From Yoonia sp. SS1-5 (GTDB lineage: Bacteria > Pseudomonadota > Alphaproteobacteria > Rhodobacterales > Rhodobacteraceae): a stretch of DNA of 64,000 nt. Within the stretch, counting starts at the first letter, position 1. Each line of letters starts with the position of its first letter. Of the stretch, positions 16,581 through 25,151 are shown one piece after another. The position numbers and the translations under genes are program-made. The notes under the pieces were generated by a model, which was not told where the DNA came from, made no database searches, and saw nothing but the letters and a program-made list of their open reading frames with translations. The stretch covers positions 124,001 to 188,000 of the forward strand of contig NZ_CP151767.2 of NCBI RefSeq assembly GCF_038443705.2, given 5' to 3'.

Positions 16581-16878
16581 TGCCTTCACTCCCTCTGATT
16601 GTGGCCACAAGGTGACCTATGGGTAAGCAAAGGCAAATAGGCAAAGCGCCCTGACCCCTTTGTTTTTTAGGAAAATGCGAAATTTTGGACAGTTTCACAA
16701 TGTGGCAGCGATTGTCACCTTTGCGGAAACCGGCAGAAACTTACCTTTGCCCAGCCACAATGCCGCTCGAATCCCAGTGTTTATTGGCATCATTGAAGAG
16801 TGTTTTTTATCCGTTGCGCTGCAGGCCAAGTTGTTCCCTTCACCAATGCAGTCGCAACACAACTGGGGAAATTGAACG
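16581..16878. other. intergenic region between ggt and a small ORF
   Basis: 298 bases of lower GC that must carry the ggt promoter (minus). No ORF, RNA gene or clear dyad was recognised. Confidence 0.4.
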
Positions 16879-17076
16879 ATGGCACTACAATCTGGATTGT
16901 CTTCGCGCGCATTGCGTCAGGTCTTGTCACCAACCCGTCAGCTGGACGTTTTGAAACGCCAGCAGGTGTTGACGCAATCAAAAATGACCACCTCACTTGT
17001 CATGCAACTTCCGTCGCGCAGCGTGACGGTTTCGATCAGCCCCGGCAAACGGACCCTGCGCCTGGTCGCAATCTAG
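16879..17076 (+). CDS. small hypothetical protein ending at a mobile element
   Basis: A 65-residue basic protein (MALQSGLSSRALRQVLSPTR...) that I do not recognise. GGGG lies about 11 bases before the ATG. It has no signal peptide or membrane segment, and several Arg, Lys and Gln residues. Its TAG stop is part of the CTAG at the left edge of the MITE-like element. Because the element duplicates or shares CTAG, the same stop would have existed before insertion, so the gene need not be truncated. Whether it is really a gene is uncertain; length and codon use are compatible. Confidence 0.4.
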   Translation: MALQSGLSSRALRQVLSPTRQLDVLKRQQVLTQSKMTTSLVMQLPSRSVTVSISPGKRTLRLVAI

Positions 17077-17341
17077 GGTCAGGACCCATTAATTCCATGC
17101 CGCCAGCGCAGATTTCACGAAATATCGGGGGTTCGGGACGCGCAGGCCATAGTTGCTCTACGGACAAGCGGCCCGCGCCGCTGAGATGAAGTGAAATCTG
17201 CGCCCGAAGGGTTTGGTTGATTTTGGCCGTGATCAGCGTTGCATCCCCTTGAAATAGAACCACTATTACGGCGGGGCTGCGCCTCGTCACGACCAAAATC
17301 AGTCAAACTGGCGGCGTGGAATTAATGGGTCCTGACCCTAG
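17073..17341. mobile_element. MITE-like element with 34-bp terminal inverted repeats at CTAG
   Basis: The ends 17073-17106 and 17308-17341 are inverted copies, 33 of 34 bases identical, both beginning CTAGGGTCAGGACCC. Inside are two further inverted repeats: 17106-17118 with 17191-17203 (13/13), and 17218-17232 with 17287-17301 (14/15). The whole could fold as a stem carrying two hairpins. There is no transposase ORF. CTAG at both edges fits the 4-base target duplication of IS5-family elements, so this is probably a non-autonomous derivative of one. It lies between the stop codons of two convergent genes. Confidence 0.8.
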
Positions 17342-18405
17342 GCCCGTCTGCGCCGACCTGTCCTGGCGCGTCCTTCGCCTGGTTTGACCGGCGCGCGATT
17401 GAACTGAATCCAGGCCGACCCAGACGGGTCGTTATCCGTCAGGAAGTTCGCAGCCCGGATCGCCTCCATTTCCTTGCCGGCGCGTGGCTTGGTTGATCCC
17501 ATCCCAAACAGGGTGACAAAGGCCTCATCATCCAGACCTTCGGGCAGGATGATCCCGGCAGCGGCGATTTCCGCTTTCTTTTCGGCAATCTTCTTTGGGC
17601 CAACCGGCAAGGCCACCGGGTTCATGATTGCCGATGTCATTCCGGCAGCCATCGCCATCGGCAGGAAGGCATTGTTGATCCCGTGCCGGTTGGGCAGGCC
17701 AAAGCTGATATTGGATGCGCCACAGGTCGTATTGACCCCCAATTCATCCCGCAGGCGGCGCACAAGCGTAAAGACCTGCAATCCGGCCGTTGCCATGGCC
17801 CCAACCGGCATCACCAGCGGATCAACCACGATATCATGAGCAGGGATGCCGAAATCGGCCGCCCGTTCGACGATTTTCTTGGCCACTGCAAAGCGCACAT
17901 CGGGATCTTCGGAAATGCCGGTATCATCGTTTGAGATCGCGACAACGGGCACATTGTATTTCTTGACCAATGGCAGGACCAGTTCCAGCCGTTCTTCCTC
18001 GCCCGTGACCGAATTCAGCAGCGGGCGCCCTTCGGCCGCGGCCAACCCGTTTTCAAGCGCACCCGGCACCGAACTGTCAATGCAAAGCGGGATATCGACG
18101 ATGGCCTGAACGCGTTCGACAAGTTCCTTCATCAAGGGTGGCTCGACAAAGTTATTGTCCGCATAGCGCGGGTCTTCGGCCATCTTGTTGGAAAAGACCG
18201 CGCCGGAATTCACATCAAGAACATTTGCACCAGCAGCAGCCTGCGCAATCGCATCAGCCTCGACCCGGCTGAAATCGCCGCGTTCAAGCTCTTCGGCGAG
18301 GATTTTGCGCCCGGTGGGGTTGATCCGCTCACCAATTACGCAAAAGGGTTCGTCAAAGCCGATAATCGCGGTCTTCGTTTTGGATTCGACAATCGTCCGG
18401 GTCAT
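17338..18405 (-). CDS. methyltetrahydrofolate:corrinoid methyltransferase (pterin-binding part of a split MetH)
   Basis: A 355-residue protein with a DHPS-like TIM barrel: CVIGERINPTGRKIL, DVNSGAV, LCIDSS, NTTCGASNISFGLPNR. It matches the folate domain of cobalamin-dependent methionine synthase and of corrinoid methyltransferases, moving the methyl of methyl-tetrahydrofolate to a corrinoid protein. The gene follows the MetF-like gene by 9 bases. The homocysteine and corrinoid parts are encoded at 48598-49608 and 46678-47385. It ends in a basic tail GRRRRA; its TAG stop is the CTAG at the edge of the mobile element. Confidence 0.88.
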   Translation of the reverse strand: MTRTIVESKTKTAIIGFDEPFCVIGERINPTGRKILAEELERGDFSRVEADAIAQAAAGANVLDVNSGAVFSNKMAEDPRYADNNFVEPPLMKELVERVQAIVDIPLCIDSSVPGALENGLAAAEGRPLLNSVTGEEERLELVLPLVKKYNVPVVAISNDDTGISEDPDVRFAVAKKIVERAADFGIPAHDIVVDPLVMPVGAMATAGLQVFTLVRRLRDELGVNTTCGASNISFGLPNRHGINNAFLPMAMAAGMTSAIMNPVALPVGPKKIAEKKAEIAAAGIILPEGLDDEAFVTLFGMGSTKPRAGKEMEAIRAANFLTDNDPSGSAWIQFNRAPVKPGEGRARTGRRRRA

Positions 18406-18414
18406 GAATGGTCC

Positions 18415-19338
18415 TTAACTCTGCGCAGCAGGTATGGCGGATGCACCGCCGTTTTCGATGGCCCAATTGGCATTGGTCTTGATCCCGCCAAGGGGGAAGA
18501 AATGCACATGGGTGATGTTGAAATCAGGGTGCGCGGCCTTGTGGGCGGCAAGGCTGTTCAGCACCTCGGTGGGCTCGTAAGGCAGCAGCAGTTTGGTGAC
18601 ATCCATCGCGCGCTTTTGCAGCACCTTGAGCGACGGGCCAACACCACAGGCAATGGCGAACTTGATCAATGTCTGCAGCTTTGCAGGCCCCGCAATCCCA
18701 ATATGGATCGGGATGGTGATCCCTGCATCTTTCAGCGCGTCTGCCCAGCGGATCAGGGGGGCTGCCTCGAACGCAAATTGCGTGGCCAGCGCCATCTGCG
18801 CATCGGTGCTGTCGGCAAAACGCTGTTTCCAGCGCAGCGCGTCCATGACGTTTTGGTCTGATCCATCAGGATCAATATCGCGGTTGCCTTCAGGGTGGCC
18901 CGCCACATGCAGCCGCTCAAAATCACCAAACAGCCCTGTGTCGAGCAACTGCATGGAGCTTTCAAATACGCCATGTGGTGCGTCGACGCCGCCTGCCAGC
19001 AGCAAGGCCTGATTGACATCGGCCTCGCCCTGATAGCGCGCGATCCAATCGGCAAGGGTCGCCTTGTCCTTGATGATGCGGGCGGGGAAATGCGGCATGA
19101 CACGGTAGCCATCCGCAGCCAGACGGCTGGCGGTCGCGACCATATCGCCGATTGGGGTCCCTTCGATATGCGCGATATAGACCCGGGTTCCGGCCGGAAG
19201 CAGTTCGCGGAAATCGGCAATCTTCTCGGCGGTGCGGGGCATGACCTCGATCGAATAATCCTTGAGAAACGATACCAATGCCGTGTTGGGCGTATCATCC
19301 GCATTGGGCGCGCGTTTCAAAAAGGGCAATAGGGACAT
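18415..19338 (-). CDS. methylenetetrahydrofolate reductase-like protein
   Basis: A 307-residue MetF-like TIM-barrel protein expected to make methyl-tetrahydrofolate for methionine synthesis. Seen are VYIAHIEGTPIGDMV, VMPHFPARIIKD, LLLAGGVDAP and ITIPIHIGIAGPAKLQTL, matching the family layout though divergent from E. coli MetF. A TTG start at 19383 is possible, but ATG 19338 has GGAG 6-7 bases before it. It lies between a Virulence_fact gene and the pterin methyltransferase, so substrate producer and user are adjacent. Whether it is the cell's only MetF cannot be told. Confidence 0.82.
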   Translation of the reverse strand: MSLLPFLKRAPNADDTPNTALVSFLKDYSIEVMPRTAEKIADFRELLPAGTRVYIAHIEGTPIGDMVATASRLAADGYRVMPHFPARIIKDKATLADWIARYQGEADVNQALLLAGGVDAPHGVFESSMQLLDTGLFGDFERLHVAGHPEGNRDIDPDGSDQNVMDALRWKQRFADSTDAQMALATQFAFEAAPLIRWADALKDAGITIPIHIGIAGPAKLQTLIKFAIACGVGPSLKVLQKRAMDVTKLLLPYEPTEVLNSLAAHKAAHPDFNITHVHFFPLGGIKTNANWAIENGGASAIPAAQS

Positions 19339-19379
19339 GACGATCTCCGAGAAGCGGGAAGGAATGTTGGGCGGTCTGG

Positions 19380-19676
19380 TCAAGCCCAGCCATCATTTGC
19401 AATCAGGGTCTTGATCCGGGCGGCATCATATTCGGCGTCAAGGCGGGCGGCCTCGGCGGCGGCAATTTCGGCCGGATCACCGTCAACAGAAACGGGGTCG
19501 GCTTTGCGAAAACCAGCCATGTAATCATCTGACTCTGCCGCGCCCGATTTCATCGCGGCCCTGTCGATGGCCTGTTCGAAACGTTCGGGCAGGGGCATTT
19601 TTGCGCCCTTGCGGCCACGCCCCACAATCACCTGTGCAGGCATATCGCGCCAGTAAACGATTGTGACCTCGGGCAT
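19380..19676 (-). CDS. Virulence_fact family small protein
   Basis: A 98-residue protein starting MPEVTIVYWRDMPAQVIVG, matching the small alphaproteobacterial family named virulence factor in Pfam, whose function is unknown. It has YWRDMPAQV near the N-terminus and a GRKGAKMPLPERFEQAIDRA helix. It is the first gene of a unit with the MetF-like protein and the pterin methyltransferase. Conserved placement beside one-carbon genes would point to a role in the split methionine synthase, but that is inference. Confidence 0.8.
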   Translation of the reverse strand: MPEVTIVYWRDMPAQVIVGRGRKGAKMPLPERFEQAIDRAAMKSGAAESDDYMAGFRKADPVSVDGDPAEIAAAEAARLDAEYDAARIKTLIANDGWA

Positions 19677-19921
19677 GTGATTCCCCTTGTTGCGTTCTCT
19701 TCGGTTCTAACATTCGGTTTGCGTTTCCAATGTCGGTTTTCGACATCACGGCATCACGCAGCGACTCGGCCTTGCTAGCCGGTATCACATGCCGGGGATA
19801 GATCGCCGCGTCGTCATTATCCTCATATCCAAGATGCGGGATATTCAGGAACGTCACAGAACACTTGCGCGAACGATGATCGCACCCTAGCTTGGAGGTA
19901 ACTCGAAATGGAGGGCGTAAG

Positions 19922-21034
19922 ATGGCGCCCAAGCGTCCCAAAGGTGCGGGCGCGTTCCCAAAAGCGGTCGATACCCCCGCGCCAACTCCGCCCGATCCGG
20001 CGACGCTGTATGCGGCATTGGATCTGGGTACAAATAGCTGTCGGATGTTGATTGCCCAACCCAAGGGCAGTCAGTTCCACGTCGTTGACAGTTTTTCCAA
20101 GTCGGTCCAGCTGGGCCACGGATTGGAAAGCACCGGGCGTCTGTCGCGCGGATCCATGAACCGTACCATTTCGGCAATGCGTATCTGCCGCGAGAAACTG
20201 CGCCGTCACGGCGTCGAGCGGATGCGACTTGTCGCGACCGAGGCATGTCGCCGCGCGATTAATGGGGACCGGTTTATCAGCCAGGTGCGCAATGAGACCG
20301 GGCTTGATCTTGAAATCATCAAGCCCGAGGAAGAGGCCCGGCTTGCGGTGATCTCTTGCGCGCCGCTGGTCAGCGTGAATACCGAGCAATTGCTGGTGGT
20401 GGATATTGGTGGCGGGTCCACCGAACTGGTCTGGATCGACCTGACACATGTGCCCAAACGCGAGCGGCCGCGCGCGATCATGCGGCTTCATGCCGGTTTC
20501 AAATCCGATCCGGGGCCATTTGCAGCCGCCAAGGTGGTTGACTGGATTTCCGTCCCGCTTGGGGTTGCCACCCTGCGCGACCAGTTTTCGGATGTCGAAG
20601 ATGACGCCGCCCGCTTTGCATTGATGAGCTGGTTTTTTGAAGAAAACCTCGAGGCCTTCGCCCCATCAACCGAGGAACAATCGCGCGAGGGGTTCCAGAT
20701 TATCGGGACCAGCGGGACTGTCACGACAGTTGCCGCAAGCCATCTGGGCCTGAAACGATATGACCGCACCAAGGTCGACGGGTTGCGCATGACATCGGAT
20801 CAGATTGACACGGTCATTCGTGACTATCTGTCGCTTGGCCCTGCGGGGCGTCGGGCGGACCCGCGCATTGGCAAAGACAGACAGGCGCTGATCATGTCAG
20901 GCTCTGCCATTTTGCAGGCGCTGATGCGGCTTTGGCCCACTGACAGGCTGTCTGTTGCGGATCGGGGGCTGCGTGAAGGGTTGCTTTATGCGCAGATGTC
21001 GGCAGATGGGGTCTTGGAAGACACGCCATTTTAG
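19922..21034 (+). CDS. Ppx/GppA family phosphatase
   Basis: A 370-residue protein of the ASKHA fold: [15 protein letters not shown] (phosphate-1 loop), ATEACRRA, and [13 protein letters not shown] (phosphate-2). Members hydrolyse inorganic polyphosphate or pppGpp. It lacks the C-terminal HD-like domain of long Ppx, so it is the short form typical of alphaproteobacteria. ATG 19922 is preferred to TTG 19892 because GGAGGG is 6 bases before it. It is followed after 14 bases by rlmE. Confidence 0.92.
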   Translation: MAPKRPKGAGAFPKAVDTPAPTPPDPATLYAALDLGTNSCRMLIAQPKGSQFHVVDSFSKSVQLGHGLESTGRLSRGSMNRTISAMRICREKLRRHGVERMRLVATEACRRAINGDRFISQVRNETGLDLEIIKPEEEARLAVISCAPLVSVNTEQLLVVDIGGGSTELVWIDLTHVPKRERPRAIMRLHAGFKSDPGPFAAAKVVDWISVPLGVATLRDQFSDVEDDAARFALMSWFFEENLEAFAPSTEEQSREGFQIIGTSGTVTTVAASHLGLKRYDRTKVDGLRMTSDQIDTVIRDYLSLGPAGRRADPRIGKDRQALIMSGSAILQALMRLWPTDRLSVADRGLREGLLYAQMSADGVLEDTPF

Positions 21035-21048
21035 GGGTAAGCCGCGCC

Positions 21049-21771
21049 ATGGCCAAGAAAACCACCAAGAACACCTCTGGACGGGGACAGCGCGACCTGA
21101 CCGTCAAGGTCAAGACGGCGCGCGGCCGCAAGCTTAGCTCGACCAAATGGCTGCAACGGCAATTGAATGATCCCTATGTCAAGCGCGCCAAGGCAGACGG
21201 ATACCGGGGCAGGGCGGCCTACAAGATACTGGAACTTGACGACAAGTACCGCTTTTTGGTGCCGGGCGCCCGGATCGTGGACCTTGGATGCGCGCCGGGC
21301 GGCTGGTGTCAGGTTGCGGTCAAACGGGTGAACGCGCTGGGCGAGCGGACAAGCAAGGCGCAAGGGTCTGTGCTGGGCATCGACCTGCAAGAGGTCGAGC
21401 CGATTGCCGGCGCCGAGATCTATCAGTTGGACTTTATGGAAGATGACGCCGACCAAAAGGTGCGCGACTGGCTGAATGGGCCAGCCGACGTGGTCATGTC
21501 CGACATGGCGGCCTCTGCCTCGGGCCACAAGCAGACGGATCATTTGCGCATCATCGCGCTGTGCGAGGCTGCTGCCTATTTCGCCTTTGATGTGCTGGAA
21601 GAGGGCGGCACATTTGTGGCCAAGGTTCTGGCCGGCGGTGCCGAAGGGGATCTGCAGAAGCTGTTGAAGCAGCGGTTCGCGAAAGTGGTCAACGTGAAAC
21701 CGCCCGCGTCACGGTCGGACAGTTCAGAGAAGTTTGTCGTTGCGACCGGGTTTAAGGGCCGTGACTGTTAA
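21049..21771 (+). CDS. rlmE: 23S rRNA (uridine-2'-O) methyltransferase RlmE
   Basis: A 240-residue RrmJ/FtsJ-type enzyme that methylates the 2'-O of U2552 in the 23S A loop during late 50S assembly. The SAM motif is [10 protein letters not shown]; the K-D-K-E tetrad parts appear as [20 protein letters not shown] and GGTFVAKVL. The N-terminus has an extra Lys/Arg-rich stretch (about 30 residues) for rRNA binding. It appears co-transcribed with the Ppx/GppA gene, an arrangement common in Rhodobacteraceae. Confidence 0.94.
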   Translation: MAKKTTKNTSGRGQRDLTVKVKTARGRKLSSTKWLQRQLNDPYVKRAKADGYRGRAAYKILELDDKYRFLVPGARIVDLGCAPGGWCQVAVKRVNALGERTSKAQGSVLGIDLQEVEPIAGAEIYQLDFMEDDADQKVRDWLNGPADVVMSDMAASASGHKQTDHLRIIALCEAAAYFAFDVLEEGGTFVAKVLAGGAEGDLQKLLKQRFAKVVNVKPPASRSDSSEKFVVATGFKGRDC

Positions 21772-21877
21772 GCGGGATCTGGCGTTGTTCTGAGAAACAT
21801 CAACCGGCGTCGACTTCATCCAGGGTGCCGCAACAAGTTTGCTTTTGCCCCTGACGCAAGCGATCACATTCCAATGA

Positions 21878-22483
21878 TTAAGCTGCGTTTGTCATAAACC
21901 CGTCCTTGAAAACGAGGGCGAGTTGCGCGGCCGCATCAATATCTTTAGGCGCGCCCAAACGCATCCATCGCACCATCGCCCCCTCGACCATGCCATGCGC
22001 GATCGCGGCCATCATGTGGGGGTCCCCCTGATGACTGGCCCCGACATTCATGGCTTCGGTATACATGATGCGGATCTGGTTTTGAATCCGGTCCCCCGGC
22101 AACGACCCGTCGGTAAACACAATGTCAGTTGTCATATTGAGCAACTTTAGAAGATCAAGGTTATCCTCGGCGACCTCGAAAAGACCGTAGCACATCCGCT
22201 CAATCCGCTCTGCATATGTACCGTCGCACGCCCAATCAGATGCCATTCGTGTGACAAATGCGTCTTCGACACCTTCCAACATCGCCCGGAGCAACGTCAG
22301 TTTCGTGTCGTGAAACCGATAGACGGTGCCCACCGCGATGCCCGCTTCCCTTGCGATCTTTGCAATCGAAACATTTTCATAGCCATGGTCCGTAAACAGC
22401 CGCGCGGCCGCTTCGTAGATAGCGGTGCGTTTACTGTCCGGGTCACGTGTCCGCTTGGCACGGGTGAGGTTCTGATTTTTCAT
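21878..22483 (-). CDS. TetR family transcriptional regulator
   Basis: A 201-residue regulator with an N-terminal TetR helix-turn-helix (TAIYEAAARLFTDHGYENVS, then IAKIAREAGIAVGTVYRFHD) and an all-helical ligand domain. ATG 22483 is chosen because an upstream extension to 22531 would run through the palindromic operator. It is divergent from an enoyl-reductase-like gene, and two matching TGAAT...ATTCA dyads lie between them, so it probably represses itself and that gene. Confidence 0.9.
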   Translation of the reverse strand: MKNQNLTRAKRTRDPDSKRTAIYEAAARLFTDHGYENVSIAKIAREAGIAVGTVYRFHDTKLTLLRAMLEGVEDAFVTRMASDWACDGTYAERIERMCYGLFEVAEDNLDLLKLLNMTTDIVFTDGSLPGDRIQNQIRIMYTEAMNVGASHQGDPHMMAAIAHGMVEGAMVRWMRLGAPKDIDAAAQLALVFKDGFMTNAA

Positions 22484-22486
22484 AAA

Positions 22487-22499
22487 TGAATAGTATTCA
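22487..22499. promoter_or_regulatory. TetR operator 1
   Basis: TGAATAGTATTCA is a perfect dyad, part of a 17-base palindrome (22485-22501). It starts 4 bases upstream of the tetR ATG, so binding would block its transcription or translation start. Confidence 0.65.
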
Positions 22500-22541
22500 T
22501 TACGGTTGACAGCGCAAGAGCGTTTGCTCACATACGGCTAA

Positions 22542-22554
22542 TGAATGCAATTCA
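22542..22554. promoter_or_regulatory. TetR operator 2
   Basis: TGAATGCAATTCA is the same length and half-sites as operator 1, with centres 55 bases apart. It is upstream of the divergent reductase gene (start 22605) and likely lets one regulator control both genes. Confidence 0.6.
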
Positions 22555-22604
22555 CTAACTGTGAGTCGTCCGCGTCTACGCAGACCTTCAAAGGGCCCAA
22601 GGCA

Positions 22605-23579
22605 ATGAAACAAGCAATCTACAGAACACATGGCAAAGCAGATCAGGTCGTTGAACTGATCGAACTGGACCCTCAGCCGCTTGAACGCGGACAAACGCGC
22701 CTCAAGATTTTGCGCGCACCAATCAATCCATCCGACATCCTGCAAATCGCCGGAAACTACGGGTCACAGCCCGCTTTGCCTGCGCAAATCGGTTTGGAAG
22801 GGGTTGGTGAAGTGATGGAGGTGCATGGCCCAGGGCTTGGTATCGGGACACGGGTCATTGTACCGAATCCGCCCGGTGCTTGGGCCACTGAAAAGACAGT
22901 ACCAAGCGCCGGGCTTGTGCCGCTTCCGGATGCTGATCTTGACCAACTGGCCATGTTGATTGTCAATCCTGCAACCGCCTATCTTCTCCTGACTAAATTT
23001 GTGGATCTGGTCGAAGGCGACTGGATTATTCAATCTGCTGCGACCTCTGCGGTGGGGCAGATGGTCACACAACTTGCCAAGGCCCGCGGCGTGCGGATCG
23101 CCTCGGTGGTGCGTCGCAGCAGTGCCATTGAAGCCGTGAAAACTGCCGGTGCTGACGCCGTGCTTCTGGACGGTCCCGATCTGACACAACAGGTTACCAA
23201 AGAACTTGATCAAGCACCTGTATTGGCCATTGATGCCGTGGCCGGCGAAACCTTTGGCAGGTTGATCGGCTGTTTGCAGGACTCTGGCACAATTGTTCTG
23301 TTTGGGAACCTGTCAGGTCAAGACACATATGTGCCGGATCAGACTGTCATCTTCCGGGATATCAAGATGCGGGGCTTTTGGCTGACGCAGTGGCTGCAGA
23401 CGACTTCGCCAAAAGACATTGGCCGTGTTTTCGGCGAGCTCACAACGCTGGTTGCGATGGGGCAACTCCATTCCCCGGTTGCGCGTGTTTATCCACTTGA
23501 GGACATACATAAAGCCTTGTCCCACGCTATGCGAGACAACCGCGCAGGCAAGGTCCTGCTGGCGCCAAACGGGCTTTAG
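22605..23579 (+). CDS. MDR-family NAD(P)H-dependent 2-enoyl reductase / quinone oxidoreductase-like protein
   Basis: A 324-residue medium-chain reductase. The N-terminal GroES-like fold contains NPSDILQIAGNYG and GLEGVGEVMEV; the Rossmann part contains NPATAYLLL and AATSAVGQMVTQLAK. The NPATAY and SAVGQ motifs resemble mitochondrial-type 2-enoyl thioester reductase (MECR). It lacks the zinc ligands of alcohol dehydrogenases. ATG 22605 is preferred; an ATG at 22545 lies within operator 2. It is divergent from tetR and probably controlled by it. The substrate is unknown, possibly enoyl-CoA/ACP or a quinone-like electrophile. Confidence 0.88.
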   Translation: MKQAIYRTHGKADQVVELIELDPQPLERGQTRLKILRAPINPSDILQIAGNYGSQPALPAQIGLEGVGEVMEVHGPGLGIGTRVIVPNPPGAWATEKTVPSAGLVPLPDADLDQLAMLIVNPATAYLLLTKFVDLVEGDWIIQSAATSAVGQMVTQLAKARGVRIASVVRRSSAIEAVKTAGADAVLLDGPDLTQQVTKELDQAPVLAIDAVAGETFGRLIGCLQDSGTIVLFGNLSGQDTYVPDQTVIFRDIKMRGFWLTQWLQTTSPKDIGRVFGELTTLVAMGQLHSPVARVYPLEDIHKALSHAMRDNRAGKVLLAPNGL

Positions 23580-23923
23580 GCCGTTCAGTCAAAATCGTCT
23601 CCGGCTTCTTATAGTTTTGGTCAGTTTTGTGACGTGAAGTTCCAACATGTCTGACTGTAGACATGTTCAATGATCGTACGGTTTGATTTACGCCCAGAGC
23701 GCTGAATCCTGCGCGTCGTGTCCACAAATGCGTCGCCTTGCGTTCCAAGAATCCGTCCGCACCGAAACCGCAGACCCAACGATCATCGCCCGCTGGACTC
23801 CTGCAGATATGCAGTTCAACATCAGCATGGATGGCATCTGTTCCATCGCAAGCAAACAACAGCAGCACAAGGTGTGCGGCAGGCGCCACGATGAAGGTGC
23901 CCGCAAATATAGGGATTTTTGAT
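23580..23923. other. intergenic region before the TRAP binding protein
   Basis: 344 bases with no supported gene. An in-frame upstream extension of the next gene (to 23738) is rejected because the Tat signal starts at 23924. The notable element is the 24-base inverted repeat at 23644-23667. Confidence 0.5.
23644..23667. promoter_or_regulatory. perfect 9-6-9 inverted repeat, candidate operator
   Basis: AACATGTCT-GACTGT-AGACATGTT is a perfect dyad 257 bases upstream of the TRAP binding-protein gene and 64 bases after the reductase gene. There is no T-run, so a regulator-binding site is more likely than a terminator. Confidence 0.45.
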
Positions 23924-25006
23924 ATGGATCGTCGTTCTTTTCTAAAGAATTCGGCATTGGCAGGCGGTACAGCCGCGGCAACCACATTGGCGGCGCCAGC
24001 CTATGCGCAGGGCAACCGGACGCTGACACTTGTGACAACCTGGGGGCGTGGCCTTGCGGGTGTTCATGATGCGGCCCAGCGGACCGCCGACAAAATCACG
24101 GCAATGTCGGATGGGGCGCTGACGATTGATCTGAAGGCCGCCGGCGAGCTCGTCGGCGCGTTTGAGGTTTTTGACGCGGTGACCTCTGGCCAGGCTGACA
24201 TGTATCACGGTGCGGATTACTATTTTGGTGGCCAACATCCCGGTTTCAACTTCTTTACCGCCGTGCCATTTGGGATGACAACCCAAGAGCTGGCGAACTG
24301 GTATTATCACGGCGATGGTCGCGGGTTCCACGATGAGCTTGGGGAAATCTTTGGATTGAAGTCGTTTCTTGCGGGCTCTACCGGGGCGCAGGCCGGGGGC
24401 TGGTTTGCGAAAGAAATCAACGGCCCAGAAGATTTTCAGGGGCTAAAGTTCCGCATGCCGGGTCTGGGCGGCGAAGCGCTTGGAAAGCTTGGTGCGTCTG
24501 TACAAAACCTGCCCGGCTCGGAAGTCTATCAAGCGCTTGCCTCAGGGGCGATTGACGGGACGGAATGGATTGGCCCATGGGCTGATGAGAAAGCGGGCTT
24601 CCAGGAAATCACAAAATTCTACTACACAGCTGGCATGCACGAGCCAGGCTCGGGCCTGTCATTGGCGACAAATCTGGATGTGTGGGAAAGCCTGTCAACG
24701 GCGCATCAATCCATTATTGAATCTGCAGCCGGTGAGACGATGTACTGGAACCTGTCCCAGTTCATGTCTGAAAACGGTGCGGCACTTCAACGGCTGCAGG
24801 CCGGTGGCGTCAAAGTTCTCGAGTTTCCTGACAGTGTCTGGGATGCATTGGGCGTCGCGGCAACCGACACGATGAACCAATACGCGGGTGATGATCTGTA
24901 TGACCGGATCCGGGCAAGCTACAACGCGTCCATGGCGGCATCATCGGGGTGGATCACGCAGTCAGAGGGCGCATACAGGGCACAACGTGACCGCGTGATG
25001 GGCTAA
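23924..25006 (+). CDS. TRAP transporter solute-binding protein (DctP/TakP family)
   Basis: A 360-residue periplasmic binding protein with a twin-arginine signal (MDRRSFLKNSALAGGTAAA, cut near APAYAQ). The DctP fold is recognisable in LKFRMPGLGGEALGKLGA, YQALASGAIDGTEWIGPWAD and WGRGLAGVHDAAQR. TakP-like members bind 2-oxoacids through the Arg and Glu/Trp seen in the RMPG and DGTEW motifs. The membrane subunits DctQ and DctM are absent nearby, so it is an orphan or serves a transporter encoded elsewhere. AGGG precedes the ATG by 9 bases. Confidence 0.92.
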   Translation: MDRRSFLKNSALAGGTAAATTLAAPAYAQGNRTLTLVTTWGRGLAGVHDAAQRTADKITAMSDGALTIDLKAAGELVGAFEVFDAVTSGQADMYHGADYYFGGQHPGFNFFTAVPFGMTTQELANWYYHGDGRGFHDELGEIFGLKSFLAGSTGAQAGGWFAKEINGPEDFQGLKFRMPGLGGEALGKLGASVQNLPGSEVYQALASGAIDGTEWIGPWADEKAGFQEITKFYYTAGMHEPGSGLSLATNLDVWESLSTAHQSIIESAAGETMYWNLSQFMSENGAALQRLQAGGVKVLEFPDSVWDALGVAATDTMNQYAGDDLYDRIRASYNASMAASSGWITQSEGAYRAQRDRVMG

Positions 25007-25013
25007 ACCAATA

Positions 25014-25038
25014 TGGACACCAAAATTTTTGGTGTCCA
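25014..25038. repeat. hairpin downstream of the TRAP binding protein
   Basis: TGGACACCAAAA and TTTTGGTGTCCA form an inverted repeat with a single T at its centre, 8 bases after the stop. No T-tract follows, but the position favours transcript end or mRNA protection. Confidence 0.5.
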
Positions 25039-25042
25039 ACAT

Positions 25043-25075
25043 CACGGTGAGAGCTGCATTGCAGCTTTCACCGTG
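25043..25075. repeat. second tandem hairpin after the TRAP binding protein
   Basis: CACGGTGA...TCACCGTG encloses AGCTGC-ATT-GCAGCT; the stem is nearly perfect (one G/T mismatch pair) over 15 positions. Two stable hairpins in a row could stabilise the dctP transcript or end it. Confidence 0.5.
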
Positions 25076-25151
25076 GCACATTCACTATTGCTGACATTTG
25101 CAGAAATGCTGCGAAGTGCGGCGCTTTGTCGGTGCCGCATAGGCCCGTCTT

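Noticed and set aside
17036..17306. Minus-strand ORFs inside the MITE
   Set aside because: They do not resemble a transposase, and their frames run through the inverted repeats.
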